Source of the DNA: Catenulisporales bacterium
GTDB lineage: Bacteria > Actinomycetota > Actinomycetes > Streptomycetales > Catenulisporaceae
Length of the DNA stretch: 64,000 nt
Assembly (NCBI GenBank): GCA_019510485.1
Contig: JAEKKI010000169.1
Location: 1 to 64,000, forward strand
Direction of reading: 5' to 3'
The translations under genes were made by a program, and so were the position numbers. Below, piece by piece: positions 8,178 to 16,905 of this stretch (position 1 is the stretch's first letter; each line of letters starts with the position of its first letter). The notes under the pieces were generated by a model that searched no databases, was not told where the DNA came from, and was given only the letters and a program-made list of their open reading frames with translations.

Positions 8178-8795
8178 TCAGGCGGCCAGATACCCGGCCA
8201 GCCAGGCCGGGAAACCAAGCAGATCGGGCAGGACCACGTCGGCTCCGGCCGCCTCCAGGTCCGCGGCGCTGACCGGTCCGGTCGCCACCGCCACCGCCAC
8301 CGCCTGCGCCGCCCGGGCGCCATGGATGTCCGCGATGTGGTCGCCGACGTACACCGTGGCGCCGTGCTCGAGCAGCGCCTCGCCCTTCTTCGGACCCCAA
8401 TGCCAACCCACGAGGATGTCCGGGGCGAGGTCCAGGTGCTCCAGGTGCTGGGCGGCGTTCGGGGCGTACTTGGCGGTGACGACGAGAACCCGGCCGCCGA
8501 CGGCGCGGATCGCGGCGAAGGACTCCGCCGCACCGGGCATCGCCGGGGTCGGCTTGATCGCATAGCCCGGATACAGCGCGCGGTAGCGGTCCGCGACCGC
8601 CGGGATCTCCTCCGGCCGGAACCAGTAGGCGAGTTCCTCGTCCAGCGGCGGTCCGAGGCGGCTGACGACGGCGTCCGCGTCGATGTACACCCCGGTCTCG
8701 CGGGACAGCTCGGTCATCACGGCGTGCACGCCCGGCCGTGAGTCGATCAGAGTCATGTCGAGGTCGAATCCCACGGTGAAGGGTGCTGCGATCAT
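8178..8795 (-). CDS. HAD-superfamily phosphatase (haloacid dehalogenase-like)
   Basis: A 205-residue HAD hydrolase, probably a small-molecule phosphatase of the phosphoglycolate phosphatase/PGMB type. Motif I FDLDMTLID carries the nucleophile D11 and acid/base D13. Motif II is VVTAK near residue 107, motif III the lysine of GPKKGEA (about 136-137), and motif IV GDHIAD at 151-156. An insertion between residues 18 and 85 is the helical cap. The ATG at 8795 gives the expected short N-terminus. The substrate cannot be told from sequence. Its neighbours suggest no pathway. Confidence 0.88.
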   Translation of the reverse strand: MIAAPFTVGFDLDMTLIDSRPGVHAVMTELSRETGVYIDADAVVSRLGPPLDEELAYWFRPEEIPAVADRYRALYPGYAIKPTPAMPGAAESFAAIRAVGGRVLVVTAKYAPNAAQHLEHLDLAPDILVGWHWGPKKGEALLEHGATVYVGDHIADIHGARAAQAVAVAVATGPVSAADLEAAGADVVLPDLLGFPAWLAGYLAA

Positions 8796-8868
8796 GCGAT
8801 GAGCCTACCTTCGACGCCGCCGGGAGCCGCCGTTGTTTTCGCTGGTTCGAACGGGTTATCGGGGAAGC

Positions 8869-9165
8869 ATGGTGGATGGAGTTGCGCGCAGGCGAGCCGC
8901 GGGAGACCTGGTCTTCCTGGCGGCCGCCGTCATCGCGATCATTTTGATCCTGCACATCATCTTCGTGCTGCTCGACGCCAATCCCAACAACGACATCGTG
9001 CGGACCGACGCGGACTGGGCCGGCTGGCTGGCCACCTGGTTCAAGGACCTGTTCACTCCCAGCAACCCGAAGCTCAACGTCTTCCTGAACTACGGACTGG
9101 CCACGCTGGTCTACCTGGCCATCGGCGGCATACTGCGGCGGGTCTTGAACGACGCGCTGGCGTAG
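8869..9165 (+). CDS. small membrane protein, 98 aa, two membrane segments
   Basis: Unrecognised family-level function. The protein has one strong hydrophobic helix at about residues 16-38 (LVFLAAAVIAIILILHIIFV) and a second near the C-terminus (NYGLATLVYLAIGGIL), with an acidic, Trp-containing extracytoplasmic or cytoplasmic loop between them (DADWAGWLATWFKDLF). The ATG at 8869 has GGGGAAG directly upstream, better than the alternative start at 8833. Proteins of this size and layout are common, conserved and uncharacterised in actinomycetes. Confidence 0.75.
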   Translation: MVDGVARRRAAGDLVFLAAAVIAIILILHIIFVLLDANPNNDIVRTDADWAGWLATWFKDLFTPSNPKLNVFLNYGLATLVYLAIGGILRRVLNDALA

Positions 9166-9236
9166 GAAGGGTGTCACTGTCACCGGTTCGGGCGATCAAG
9201 GAAGGGGAGTCGGGGTAGTCCGGCGCGCACCGTGGG

Positions 9237-9255
9237 TAAGGTGAGGCTACCCTGA
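9237..9255. promoter_or_regulatory. putative iron box (DtxR/IdeR/DmdR1-type operator)
   Basis: TAAGGTGAGGCTACCCTGA matches the classical DtxR-family 19-bp box (TTAGGTTAGGCTAACCTAA) at 15 of 19 positions, including the central AGGCTA core. It lies 50 bases upstream of the GTG of the Fe-S sucrase/ferredoxin-like gene, a sensible place for iron repression. The match was counted by eye against the consensus as I remember it. Confidence 0.6.
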
Positions 9256-9272
9256 CCGCCCTTTCGGGCGGT
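9255..9272 (+). terminator. 7-bp hairpin in the leader of the sucrase/ferredoxin gene
   Basis: ACCGCCC-TTTC-GGGCGGT is a perfect stem with a tetraloop. It begins at the last base of the putative iron box and lies 32 bases before the start codon. No T-run follows, so it may be a leader structure, an attenuator or a terminator for incoming transcription. Confidence 0.4.
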
Positions 9273-9304
9273 GTCTCCAGAGCGAGAGAGCCCGAGAACC
9301 GCCC

Positions 9305-10009
9305 GTGTCCGTCTGCGAATCAGCGCTCGGTGGCTGCGCCGCGCTGTGCCGTGCGGCGCGCGAGCCGATGGCGGACACCGCGCCGCCGCGGGCCAGGGCG
9401 TGGCTGGCGGTGGAACACCCCGGACCGTGGCCGGCGTTCGGCTGGCCCGCGGATTTGCCCGCCGCCGCGGCCGAGATGCTGACCGTCGCCCCCGCCTATG
9501 ACGTACGGCCGCAACTGATCCGCCGACCCGATCGCACCAGGCGCGGCCCGCACAGCGGGTACCGGACGATCTACGTCGCCGGCGGTCTCCCCGGCGCGCG
9601 CTGGCTCGAACGGCGCGTCACCGACGATCTGGACGAGTTGGGCAAGCTCGACCTCGCAGTGCTGGCTGACGGCGGCGCACCCGGTTTCGGGGAGCTCACC
9701 TGCGACCGCTTGCTGCTGGTGTGCACACACGGCAAACGCGACGCCTGCTGCGCCCGCTATGGCGCGCCGGTCGCGCGCGAGTTGGCCGGACGCGGACTGC
9801 CGGTGTGGGAGACCACGCATTTGGGCGGCGACCGATTCGCGGCCAACATGGTGTGCCTGCCAGACGGGACGTATCACGGCCTGCTCGACCGGAACTCAGC
9901 TGTCGGCGTCGCGCTCGCGTCCCTGCGCGGCGAGGTGTCGCCGGCGCACTATCGCGGCCGCGCCGGAGTCGGCGCGGCGAGCGCGACCAACCCGGTCACC
10001 CCGACTTAG
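9305..10009 (+). CDS. sucrase/ferredoxin-like [2Fe-2S] protein (PF06999 family)
   Basis: A 234-residue thioredoxin-fold ferredoxin-like protein of the family that includes yeast Apd1. The C-terminal half carries the signature CTHGKRDACCARYG (C140, C148, C149), followed by THLGGDRFAANMV with H172. In Apd1 two Cys and two His bind the cluster; here the second His position is Asp (HLGGD), as I recall for many actinobacterial members. The N-terminal CESALGGCAALC region is also usual and supports the GTG at 9305, although an ATG at 9368 is possible. Redox activity is inferred from the family. The putative iron box upstream suggests iron-regulated expression. The 3' end overlaps the convergent membrane gene by 14 bp. 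Confidence 0.82.
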   Translation: MSVCESALGGCAALCRAAREPMADTAPPRARAWLAVEHPGPWPAFGWPADLPAAAAEMLTVAPAYDVRPQLIRRPDRTRRGPHSGYRTIYVAGGLPGARWLERRVTDDLDELGKLDLAVLADGGAPGFGELTCDRLLLVCTHGKRDACCARYGAPVARELAGRGLPVWETTHLGGDRFAANMVCLPDGTYHGLLDRNSAVGVALASLRGEVSPAHYRGRAGVGAASATNPVTPT

Positions 10010-10997
10010 CGACCGCCTTGAACAACCGCCACAGCAGGTAGAGCGCCCCCAACAACCCGAGCATCGTGGGCACCACCGCGAAGCCGTCCTTCGCCGCCTG
10101 CCAGGTGTCGTCATGGTTGAGCGGGGCGTTGTGCCCCGTGGTCCGGCCGCGGGCCAGGAACAGGCCGAAGGCGTAGAACAGGAACGCGGCGATCGGCACG
10201 CCGATGAGGGCGAACCGCTTCTCACCGGCCGTGAACGAGTACGAAGTCATCGCCAGCAGGTAGCCGACCAGGATGAAGGCGATCGTGTACGGCGACAACG
10301 CCACCGCGTTGACCAGCGCGCCCAGGCACAGCACGACCACCGCGACGAAGGCCTGGGTGTGGTTCCGGGCCGTGCGGCGCACCATCGGACCGGCGGCCAG
10401 CGGTATGGCCGGGGGCGTCGAAGGCGGCGGGGTGGCGGCCGGCGTGAAGCTGCCGCCGCTCTCGATCGGGATCTGCGGGCCGGTGGCCACCTCGGCGCGG
10501 CCCTGGCCGCCCTCCGCCTCGCCGCCGCCCCATTCACCGCTGCCGGCGCCGAACGGGTCCGGCTCGGCCGGGATCTCCGGGCCCGGCAGGGTCTCGCCGC
10601 CGGAGTCGGAGGCGCCGAAGCGGTCCGGGAGCGGGTTGGTGAGTGCCTCCGGGGTGACCAGACGGGCCACGTTCGGGTCGACCTCGGGGGAGAAGACGGA
10701 GGCCGCGCCGTAGGCGTTGACGCCGATGTCGCTGCCGCGCCGCTGGCGTTCGCGTGCCGCGTACAGCGGATCCTTGTTGGCCTCGGCCATCACCAAGGCC
10801 TCTGGTCTGCCCATACCGAGCAGGATCTGCCGCACGTCGGCGGACTTGGTGGCCTTGCGCGCCCGTACCCGGGACTCGATCTCGGCCCGGGTGCGCGAGA
10901 CGAGCTGGTTGCGGGAGGTGGGCGACATGCGGCCCTCCGCCAGCGTGGACAGTTCGGCCAGGTAGCGGAACATCTCCTGGTCGGTCTCGGCCGTCAC
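9996..10997 (-). CDS. membrane protein with N-terminal helical domain and Pro-rich linker
   Basis: Function unknown. The 333-residue product has an N-terminal helical domain of about 90 residues (MFRYLAELSTLAEGRMS, DVRQILLGMGRPEALV), which looks like the HAAS/DUF1700-type domain of sigma-factor-associated membrane proteins. A long Pro/Gly/Glu-rich linker spans about 100-220, and the C-terminal part has four membrane segments. The GTG at 10997 is preferred because GGGGGAT lies at good spacing before it; the frame is open further upstream, but that part is poor coding sequence. It is divergent from the helicase-associated gene at 11098, 100 bases away. Confidence 0.72.
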   Translation of the reverse strand: MTAETDQEMFRYLAELSTLAEGRMSPTSRNQLVSRTRAEIESRVRARKATKSADVRQILLGMGRPEALVMAEANKDPLYAARERQRRGSDIGVNAYGAASVFSPEVDPNVARLVTPEALTNPLPDRFGASDSGGETLPGPEIPAEPDPFGAGSGEWGGGEAEGGQGRAEVATGPQIPIESGGSFTPAATPPPSTPPAIPLAAGPMVRRTARNHTQAFVAVVVLCLGALVNAVALSPYTIAFILVGYLLAMTSYSFTAGEKRFALIGVPIAAFLFYAFGLFLARGRTTGHNAPLNHDDTWQAAKDGFAVVPTMLGLLGALYLLWRLFKAVAKSG

Positions 10998-11097
10998 CGC
11001 TGGGATCCCCCTGTTCTCTTGAAACGAGCCCCTTGCGCCCTCGTACGTATCGTATGCGGCGGCTGGGATCGCCGGGACTCGACTACCGTTAAGAGTG

Positions 11098-13455
11098 ATG
11101 CCCACCGAACAGCCCGGCCATTCCGCAGAACCCACCCGCGCAGGTGCACGGGCGATGGCGCGCGCCGATCGCGGGTCGGCGCGGGGTGGCGCGTCTCAGA
11201 GTACGGACACTCGCGGCACATCGCAGGCCCCGGACGCCCCGGAGAGCCGGCCGGCGCCGCGCCGCCGCTCGCTGGCCGACGAACTGCGGTCATGGCCGGC
11301 CGAGCGGCTGGCGGACCTGCTGGCGATGCGCCCCGATCTGGCGGTGCCGCCGCCGGCGTCGATCGCGGCGCTGGCCGAGCGGGCTTCGCAGCGGGCCTCG
11401 GTGGCGCTGGCGATGGACCGGCTGGACGCCTTCACCCTGCAGGTGCTGCAAGCGCTGACGGTCTCGCCGGAGCCCGTGACGGCCGAGTCGACCGCGGCGT
11501 TGCTCGGGTTGCCGGCGGCGGGCCCGGTCACGGAGGCGATCACCGCGCTGCGCGACGCGGCGCTGGTGTGGGGCCCCGACGAAGGCCTGCGGCCGCTGGT
11601 CAACGCGCGTGAGGCGCTGGGCGACAATCCCGTGGGCCTGGGGCCGCCGCTGGCCTCGGCGCTGAACAACCCCTCCCCGGCCTGGTTGCAGGAGGTGCTG
11701 CGGCGGCTCGGCCTGGCGGCGACTCCCGATCCGGTGACGGCGGTCGGCGCGATCGCGGATCTGGTGGCGGACGCCGACCGGATGCGCGCTGTGCTGGACC
11801 AGGCGCCGTCCGGTGCCGAGGCCGTGCTGGAGAAGCTGGTGTGGGGGCCGCCGTTCGGGAAGATCCGCGCGGCGGGCGGCGCCGGGAGTAGCGGGGCCGA
11901 CGAGGCGCCGCCCGCGGTCGATCTGGTCCCGGACGACGCGGCCGACACCGGTCCGGCATCCCCGCCACCCACCGAGTCACCGCTCGAATGGCTGCTCGCG
12001 CGCGGGATCCTCGGCCGCTGGAACGAGGACACCGTCGTGCTCCCGCGCGAGATCGCGTTCTTCCTGCGCCGCCACGTCTTCGGCTCCGGGCTGCACCGCG
12101 AGCTGGCCGCCGAGCCGCCGGCCGTGCCGGTGACCCACCACGACGCCCGCCGCGCCGACGAGGCCGCGGCCGCGGCGGCGACCACCGTGCCGCGCCGGAT
12201 CGAGGAGCTGCTGGACGCCTGGGCCGCCGGGCCGCCCGGCGTGCTGCGCTCCGGCGGCGCCGGTATCAGGGACCTGCGGCGGACCGCCGCGCTGCTCGAC
12301 GTGTCCGAGGACGAGACCGCGTTCCTGATCGAGCTGGCCTACGCCGCCGGGCTGGTCGCCGCGGACCTGGCCTCCGGGTTCTGGCTGCCGACCCCGGCCT
12401 ACGACCGCTGGCTGGACCTGACGCCCGAGCGGCGGTGGGCGGAGCTGGCCACCGCGTGGCTGGCGTCCGACCGGGCCGCCGGCCGGGTCGGCCGGCCCGA
12501 CGACCGCAACCGGCCGGTGCCGCCGCTGGCGCCGGAGGTCGCCTCCTGGGCCGTGGCCGAACTGCGGCGGGACCTGCTCGGTGAGCTCGACCGGCTGGCG
12601 AAGGGGGCCACGACCACCACCGAGGCCCTGGTGGACCGGCTGTTCTGGGAGCGGCCGCGGCGCAGCGGGCAAGCAGCGCGGCACCTGATCGCCTGGACCC
12701 AGCGCGAGTGCCAGTGGCTGGGGCTGGTCGCGCCGGTGCGCGGCACGGCGGGCATCCTGTCCACCCATGGCAGGGCTCTGCTGCTCGGGCTGCCGCGCGA
12801 CGCGCTCGCCTCGGCGCTGGGCGCCGCGCTGCCGGAGCCGGTGCGGCACGTGCTGATCCAGGGCGACCTGACCGCGATCGCCCCCGGCCCGCTGGCCCCC
12901 GACGTGGCGCGGGAGATGGCGCTGATCGCCGACATCGAGTCGGCCGGCGCCGCGACCGTCTACCGCTTCACCACCGCTTCGGTCCGCCGGGCCTTCGACG
13001 CCGGCCGTGCCGCCGGCGATTTGCACGCCTTCCTCGCCGAGCACTCGCTCCACGAGATCCCCCAGGCCCTGACCTACCTGGTCGACGACGTGGCCCGGCG
13101 CCACGGACGGGTCCGGGTCGGCGCCTCGGTGTCCTATGTCCGCGCCGATAACGACGCCGCTCTGACCGAGTTGCTCGCCGACCGCCGCACGGCGGGCCTG
13201 GGGCTGCGCCGCATCGCTCCGGGCGTCGCCGTGTCCGAACTCCCGCCCGAGGATCTCCTGGAGGGCCTGCGGGCCAACGGCTACGCCCCGATGGCCGAGA
13301 ACGAGGACGGCAGCGGCGCGCCGGCCGTCGTCGCGACGCCGCGCGCCCGCCGCGCGACGTCGTTCCACCCGTACGCGGTGCAGCGGCCCGCGCTGCCGGG
13401 GTCGGCGAGCAACTCGGTCAAGGCGCTGGCCGAGGAGCTGGCGGCCGCGGGCTGA
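11098..13455 (+). CDS. helicase-associated (Helicase_C_3) domain protein
   Basis: A 785-residue protein with the XPB-like helicase conserved C-terminal domain (PF13625 type) at about residues 580-690, containing VRHVLIQGDLTAIAPGPL and the following VYRFTTASVRRAFDAG region. No Walker A or DEAD/DEAH box is present, so it is not itself a helicase motor. Residues 60-560 are Ala/Leu/Arg-rich helices, probably winged-helix repeats. Actinobacteria commonly encode this protein near the XPB helicase, and the XPB gene is indeed in this window (1-1070). The start is GTG 11095 or ATG 11098; TACCGT eight bases before the ATG suggests a leaderless message. A role as an XPB accessory factor in repair is inferred from context only. 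Confidence 0.82.
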   Translation: MPTEQPGHSAEPTRAGARAMARADRGSARGGASQSTDTRGTSQAPDAPESRPAPRRRSLADELRSWPAERLADLLAMRPDLAVPPPASIAALAERASQRASVALAMDRLDAFTLQVLQALTVSPEPVTAESTAALLGLPAAGPVTEAITALRDAALVWGPDEGLRPLVNAREALGDNPVGLGPPLASALNNPSPAWLQEVLRRLGLAATPDPVTAVGAIADLVADADRMRAVLDQAPSGAEAVLEKLVWGPPFGKIRAAGGAGSSGADEAPPAVDLVPDDAADTGPASPPPTESPLEWLLARGILGRWNEDTVVLPREIAFFLRRHVFGSGLHRELAAEPPAVPVTHHDARRADEAAAAAATTVPRRIEELLDAWAAGPPGVLRSGGAGIRDLRRTAALLDVSEDETAFLIELAYAAGLVAADLASGFWLPTPAYDRWLDLTPERRWAELATAWLASDRAAGRVGRPDDRNRPVPPLAPEVASWAVAELRRDLLGELDRLAKGATTTTEALVDRLFWERPRRSGQAARHLIAWTQRECQWLGLVAPVRGTAGILSTHGRALLLGLPRDALASALGAALPEPVRHVLIQGDLTAIAPGPLAPDVAREMALIADIESAGAATVYRFTTASVRRAFDAGRAAGDLHAFLAEHSLHEIPQALTYLVDDVARRHGRVRVGASVSYVRADNDAALTELLADRRTAGLGLRRIAPGVAVSELPPEDLLEGLRANGYAPMAENEDGSGAPAVVATPRARRATSFHPYAVQRPALPGSASNSVKALAEELAAAG

Positions 13456-13456
13456 G

Positions 13457-13472
13457 ACCGCGCCGGCGCGGT
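13457..13472. terminator. bidirectional terminator-like palindrome
   Basis: ACCGCGCCGGCGCGGT is a perfect 16-bp palindrome in the 30-bp gap between the convergent helicase-associated gene and mqnD. It can fold as a 6-bp GC stem with a CCGG loop. ATTT on the plus strand some 15 bases on is the only T-rich stretch. Confidence 0.5.
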
Positions 13473-13485
13473 ATCCGCTACCGCG

Positions 13486-14307
13486 CTATTTCGCCAGCAG
13501 CGCCTCGACCGCCGCGAGCCCGTCCGCGCCCAGATCCCGGGTGAACTCGTTCACGTACAACCCGATGTGCTGCTTCGCCACCCCGGGATCCATCTCCTGC
13601 GCGTGTTCCATCACGTATTCGCGCGACGCCTCCGGATCGGCCCACGCGTACTCCACCGAGGCCCGGATCAGCCCGCTCAGTTCCGCCAGCGCGTCCGCGC
13701 CGAGCGAGCGCCGCGCCACGATCGCGCCCAGCGGGATCGGCAGGCCGGTCTCGGCCTCCCACCACTCGCCGAGGTCGGCATGGCGGGTCAGACCGAAGTT
13801 CTGGTACGTGAACCGGGCCTCGTGGATCACCAGCCCGGCGGCCACCTCGCCGGCGGCGACCGCCGGCATGATCTCGTGGAACGGCAGGACCTTGATGTCC
13901 ATCCCGCCCGGCACGCTCTTCTCGGCCCACAGCTCGAACAGCCGGTAGGCCGTCGACAGCAGGCTCGGCACCGCCACCGTGCCGCCGGCCAGCGCCTCCG
14001 CCGAAACGGCGCCGCGCGACAGCACCAGCGGGCCGCAGCCGCGGCCCAGGGCGCCGCCGCAGTGCAGCAACTCGTAACGGTCCCGCACCAGGGGCAGCGC
14101 CGGATAGGAGATCTTCAGCACGTCCGGCGCGTCCGCCTCCTGGACCCAGTAGTTGGTGACGTCGATGTCGGCGAAGGTGACGTCGAAGGCCGGGGCGCCC
14201 GGCAGCAGGCCGTGGGTCAGCGCGTGGAAGACGAACGTGTCGTTCGGACACGGCGAATAGGCGATGGAGAGCTTGGCGGGCAGGACGGTCGCGAGCGCGT
14301 CAGACAT
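13486..14307 (-). CDS. mqnD: 1,4-dihydroxy-6-naphthoate synthase MqnD
   Basis: Converts cyclic dehypoxanthinyl futalosine to 1,4-dihydroxy-6-naphthoate in the futalosine menaquinone pathway. The 273-residue protein has a periplasmic-binding-protein fold and the MqnD hallmark IAYSPCPNDTFVFHALTHG near the N-terminus (about residues 14-32). ISYPALPLV, VLPFHEIMPAVAAGEVAAGLVIHEARF and the C-terminal HIGLYVNEFTRDLG are also typical. The Pro-Asn-Asp of SPCPND distinguishes MqnD from the related MqnA. The ATG at 14307 follows the mqnB stop by eight bases, so the two genes form an operon transcribed mqnB then mqnD. The longer open frame upstream overlaps mqnB and is rejected. Confidence 0.95.
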   Translation of the reverse strand: MSDALATVLPAKLSIAYSPCPNDTFVFHALTHGLLPGAPAFDVTFADIDVTNYWVQEADAPDVLKISYPALPLVRDRYELLHCGGALGRGCGPLVLSRGAVSAEALAGGTVAVPSLLSTAYRLFELWAEKSVPGGMDIKVLPFHEIMPAVAAGEVAAGLVIHEARFTYQNFGLTRHADLGEWWEAETGLPIPLGAIVARRSLGADALAELSGLIRASVEYAWADPEASREYVMEHAQEMDPGVAKQHIGLYVNEFTRDLGADGLAAVEALLAK

Positions 14308-14315
14308 ACGGCCGA

Positions 14316-14963
14316 TTATCCGACGCCCGGCGCCTGCAGGGCGGCCAGGGTCTGCCCGACCGTGCTCAGCGCCTCCAGCGCCGCGTCGATCCGCCACGCC
14401 TCGCGGTCGCGCGGTCCGACCGCGTTGGAGATCGCGCGGATCTCCACGAACGGCAGCTCCGCCATCGCCGCCGCGGTCGCCACGCCGAAGCCCTCCATGG
14501 CCTCGGCCGCCGCGTCGGGATGGCGCTCCAGCAGCTCCGCCGTCCGCTCGGCGGTGCCGGTGGCCGTGGACACGGTCAACACCGCGCCGTTCACCACGTT
14601 CAGCCCGGCGCCGCTGAGCGCCGCGGTGATGCGTTTACCCCAGCCCTCGTCCGGCTGCTCCACGCGTGGGGCGAAGCCGAGTTCCTCGACCGGGAGGAAT
14701 CCGTCGGGGGAGTCGGCGCCGAGGTCGGCCGCGGCCACCCGAGTGGAGACCACCACCGAGCCGACCGGCGCGCGCGGGGTGAAACCGCCGCCGATCCCGA
14801 CCGACACCGCCAGCTCATAGGGCTCGGTGGCCAGGACCCACGCCGCCCCGGTCGCCGCCGCCGCGGGACCGGCGCCGGTCACTATCACCGTCAGGCCGTG
14901 CGCATGCCGTTGCAGCGCCTCACGCTCGGCCTCGACAGCGGCGGCCAACAAGAATTCGTACAT
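14316..14963 (-). CDS. mqnB: futalosine hydrolase MqnB
   Basis: Removes hypoxanthine from futalosine to give dehypoxanthinyl futalosine. The protein has 215 residues and belongs to the purine nucleoside phosphorylase/MTA nucleosidase fold. VSVGIGGGFTPRAPVGSVVVST binds the nucleoside, and DAAAEAMEGFGVATAAAMAELPFVEIRAISNAVGPRD carries the catalytic Glu-Met-Glu-Gly and Asn-Asp-type region. The ATG at 14963 has GGGGAG seven bases upstream; an in-frame start at 15014 is less likely. It heads a two-gene unit with mqnD. Its presence means this organism uses a futalosine step, which requires a deaminase for aminodeoxyfutalosine (see 45175). Confidence 0.94.
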   Translation of the reverse strand: MYEFLLAAAVEAEREALQRHAHGLTVIVTGAGPAAAATGAAWVLATEPYELAVSVGIGGGFTPRAPVGSVVVSTRVAAADLGADSPDGFLPVEELGFAPRVEQPDEGWGKRITAALSGAGLNVVNGAVLTVSTATGTAERTAELLERHPDAAAEAMEGFGVATAAAMAELPFVEIRAISNAVGPRDREAWRIDAALEALSTVGQTLAALQAPGVG

Positions 14964-15071
14964 ACGGTCACTCCCCGTTGTTTCGTGGGTGGGCTGCGTA
15001 TTCGGTACCCGCACGGGGCGACAACGGTCCGCGCGCGGACCGTGTTCCCTCAGGCGCCGTCTGTTAGACCC

Positions 15072-16793
15072 TTAAACCCCGAAACTCTGGGCGGGATTGG
15101 GTGCGACGAACCTGAGGTCTGCCAACGCCTTCAACGTCACCAGGCAGACCGCCAGCAACGAGACGGCGGCCAGGACGAAGGCCAGGGTGCCGTTTCCGTT
15201 GTCGGGGAACGACATGGCGATACCCACACCGCCGCCGACCACCCACGAGAGCTGGAGCAGCGTCTCGGACCGGGCGAACGCCGAGGTCCGGACCCGCTCC
15301 AGCGTGTCGCGCTGCAACAGCGCGTCCAGCGACAGCTTGGCCAGCGACGCGCTCATCGCCGAGACCGCCGCCACCGTCAGCACGGTGACCAGGTTGTAGT
15401 AGAACGCGCAGGCCAGCACCGACGCCGTGGTCAGGGCCAGCACCGCCGAGATCACGCCCTCCGGCGCGCGCGCCTTGAGCACCGCGCCGAGCGAGGTGCC
15501 GACGGCGTTGCCGACGGCCGCGGCGGTGGCGATCATGCCGATCGCGACCAGGTCCTTGTAGCCGTCCAGCGGGTGGTAGCGGACCAGGAACGCCATGAAG
15601 ATGGTCAGGAAGCCGGAGAAACAGCGGAACGCGGCGTTGGCCCGCAGCGCCAGCACCACGGCCGGGCCCACCGAGCGCAGCCGCAGGTTCGGCATCGTCT
15701 CGGAGAGCCGGGGGTCCATGTTCCGGTCCTTCTTCTTCAGCTGCGCCTTCTGCTCGCCCTCGGCCGAGTCCACACTGGCCGGCAGCCGGATCGACAGGTA
15801 CGCGCCGAAAGCGAACACGAGGGCCGCGCCGGCCAGGCAGTAGGAGGCGCCCAGGTGCACCAGCAGGGCGCCGATCGGGGCGAAGACGAAGGTGGCCACT
15901 ATGCCGGCCATCGAGGTGCGCGAGTTCGCCTTCACCAGCGTGGTGCCCGGCGGCAGCAGGCGCGGGATGACGGCGCTGCGGGTGACGCCGTACGCCTTGG
16001 AGGCGGCCAGGCAGCCGAAGGCGGCCGGATACAGCGCCAGGTTGGCGTCGCTGTTGACGGTGCGCGCCATGATCAGCGCCAGCACCAGCCGGCCGGCCAT
16101 GGTCAGCGCCATCGCGATCCGCCGGCCGTGCCCGAACCGGTCCAGCAGCGGGCCGATCACCGGGGCCAGCAGCACGAACGGCACCATCGTGATCACCAGG
16201 TACAGCGCGACCTTGCCGCGGGCCTGGCCGGGCTGCACCCCGAAGAACACCGACTGCGCCAGCGCCAGGGTGATCAGCAGGTCGCCGGCGCTGTTCACGG
16301 CGTGCAGCTCGATCAGGTAGGACAGGCCCGACTCATGCGCGCCGCCGGCCCCGGTGACTTTGCGGATCCGGCGGCCCAGGAGGCCGCCGACCCGCCCGAC
16401 CGCCCGGCCGGTGGCCTCGGTGCCCTCGCCGAAGCGGCGCAGCAGGCGCGCGGCGTCCGACTCCGGCCGGACCGGCTCGCGCGGGGTGAGCAACTCTATG
16501 TCGGCCGGGGACAGGTCCTGGGCGACCTCGGCCAGTTCCGGCGCCAGATGCAGGGCGATGGTGGAGGCCGGGTCCTGGCCGTCGGTGGCCAGGTTCGCAG
16601 CGGGCCTTGAGGGCTCTGAGGTCGGTACGGCATCGCCGGACGCCGCGTTCGCCGACCTGGGCTGCGCGGGCATCCGGGACCGCTTCGGCGGCAGGGGTGG
16701 GGGCTGCGGGATCAACGGCTGCGTCGCCTCCGAGACGTCGAACACCCGCGTGCGTTCCTCGCCGTCCCGATTCGGCGTCTGATCCTTGGCCAC
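15072..16793 (-). CDS. MFS transporter with long N-terminal cytoplasmic region
   Basis: A 573-residue major facilitator protein with about 12 membrane segments between residues 165 and 570, preceded by a disordered Pro/Arg/Ser-rich tail of about 150 residues (RVFDVSEATQPLIPQPPPLPP). The segment VIGPLLDRFGHGRRIAMALTMAGR matches the MFS loop 2-3 motif. The GTG at 16793 is preceded by AGGA and AGGGG; the frame is open to 16841, but the shorter start gives the more usual N-terminus. It is transcribed towards mqnB/mqnD with 108 bases between. In actinomycetes similar MFS genes lie next to DUF3027 and the futalosine genes; the cargo is unknown. Confidence 0.87.
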   Translation of the reverse strand: MAKDQTPNRDGEERTRVFDVSEATQPLIPQPPPLPPKRSRMPAQPRSANAASGDAVPTSEPSRPAANLATDGQDPASTIALHLAPELAEVAQDLSPADIELLTPREPVRPESDAARLLRRFGEGTEATGRAVGRVGGLLGRRIRKVTGAGGAHESGLSYLIELHAVNSAGDLLITLALAQSVFFGVQPGQARGKVALYLVITMVPFVLLAPVIGPLLDRFGHGRRIAMALTMAGRLVLALIMARTVNSDANLALYPAAFGCLAASKAYGVTRSAVIPRLLPPGTTLVKANSRTSMAGIVATFVFAPIGALLVHLGASYCLAGAALVFAFGAYLSIRLPASVDSAEGEQKAQLKKKDRNMDPRLSETMPNLRLRSVGPAVVLALRANAAFRCFSGFLTIFMAFLVRYHPLDGYKDLVAIGMIATAAAVGNAVGTSLGAVLKARAPEGVISAVLALTTASVLACAFYYNLVTVLTVAAVSAMSASLAKLSLDALLQRDTLERVRTSAFARSETLLQLSWVVGGGVGIAMSFPDNGNGTLAFVLAAVSLLAVCLVTLKALADLRFVAPNPAQSFGV

Positions 16794-16892
16794 GCCCCTA
16801 TCCTGCCCGGAAAAGGCGGGAGTGGGGAGCCGGTGATTCAAAACCGGACCCTGTCGGCGGAACAGCTGTCACGCGGACCCCTCCGTATAGGG

Positions 16893-16898
16893 GAGAAT
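16893..16898 (+). promoter_or_regulatory. candidate -10 at leaderless spacing before the DUF3027 gene
   Basis: GAGAAT lies seven bases before the GTG at 16906, in the context AGAATCG shared with the starts at 46481 (menG) and 48716. GGGGAG overlaps it but is too far from the start codon for a good Shine-Dalgarno. Confidence 0.35.
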
Positions 16899-16905
16899 CG
16901 AAGAC

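Noticed and set aside
11977-13368. 463-codon open frame opposite the helicase-associated gene
   Set aside because: It is Gly/Arg/Gln-rich shadow sequence without recognisable domains.
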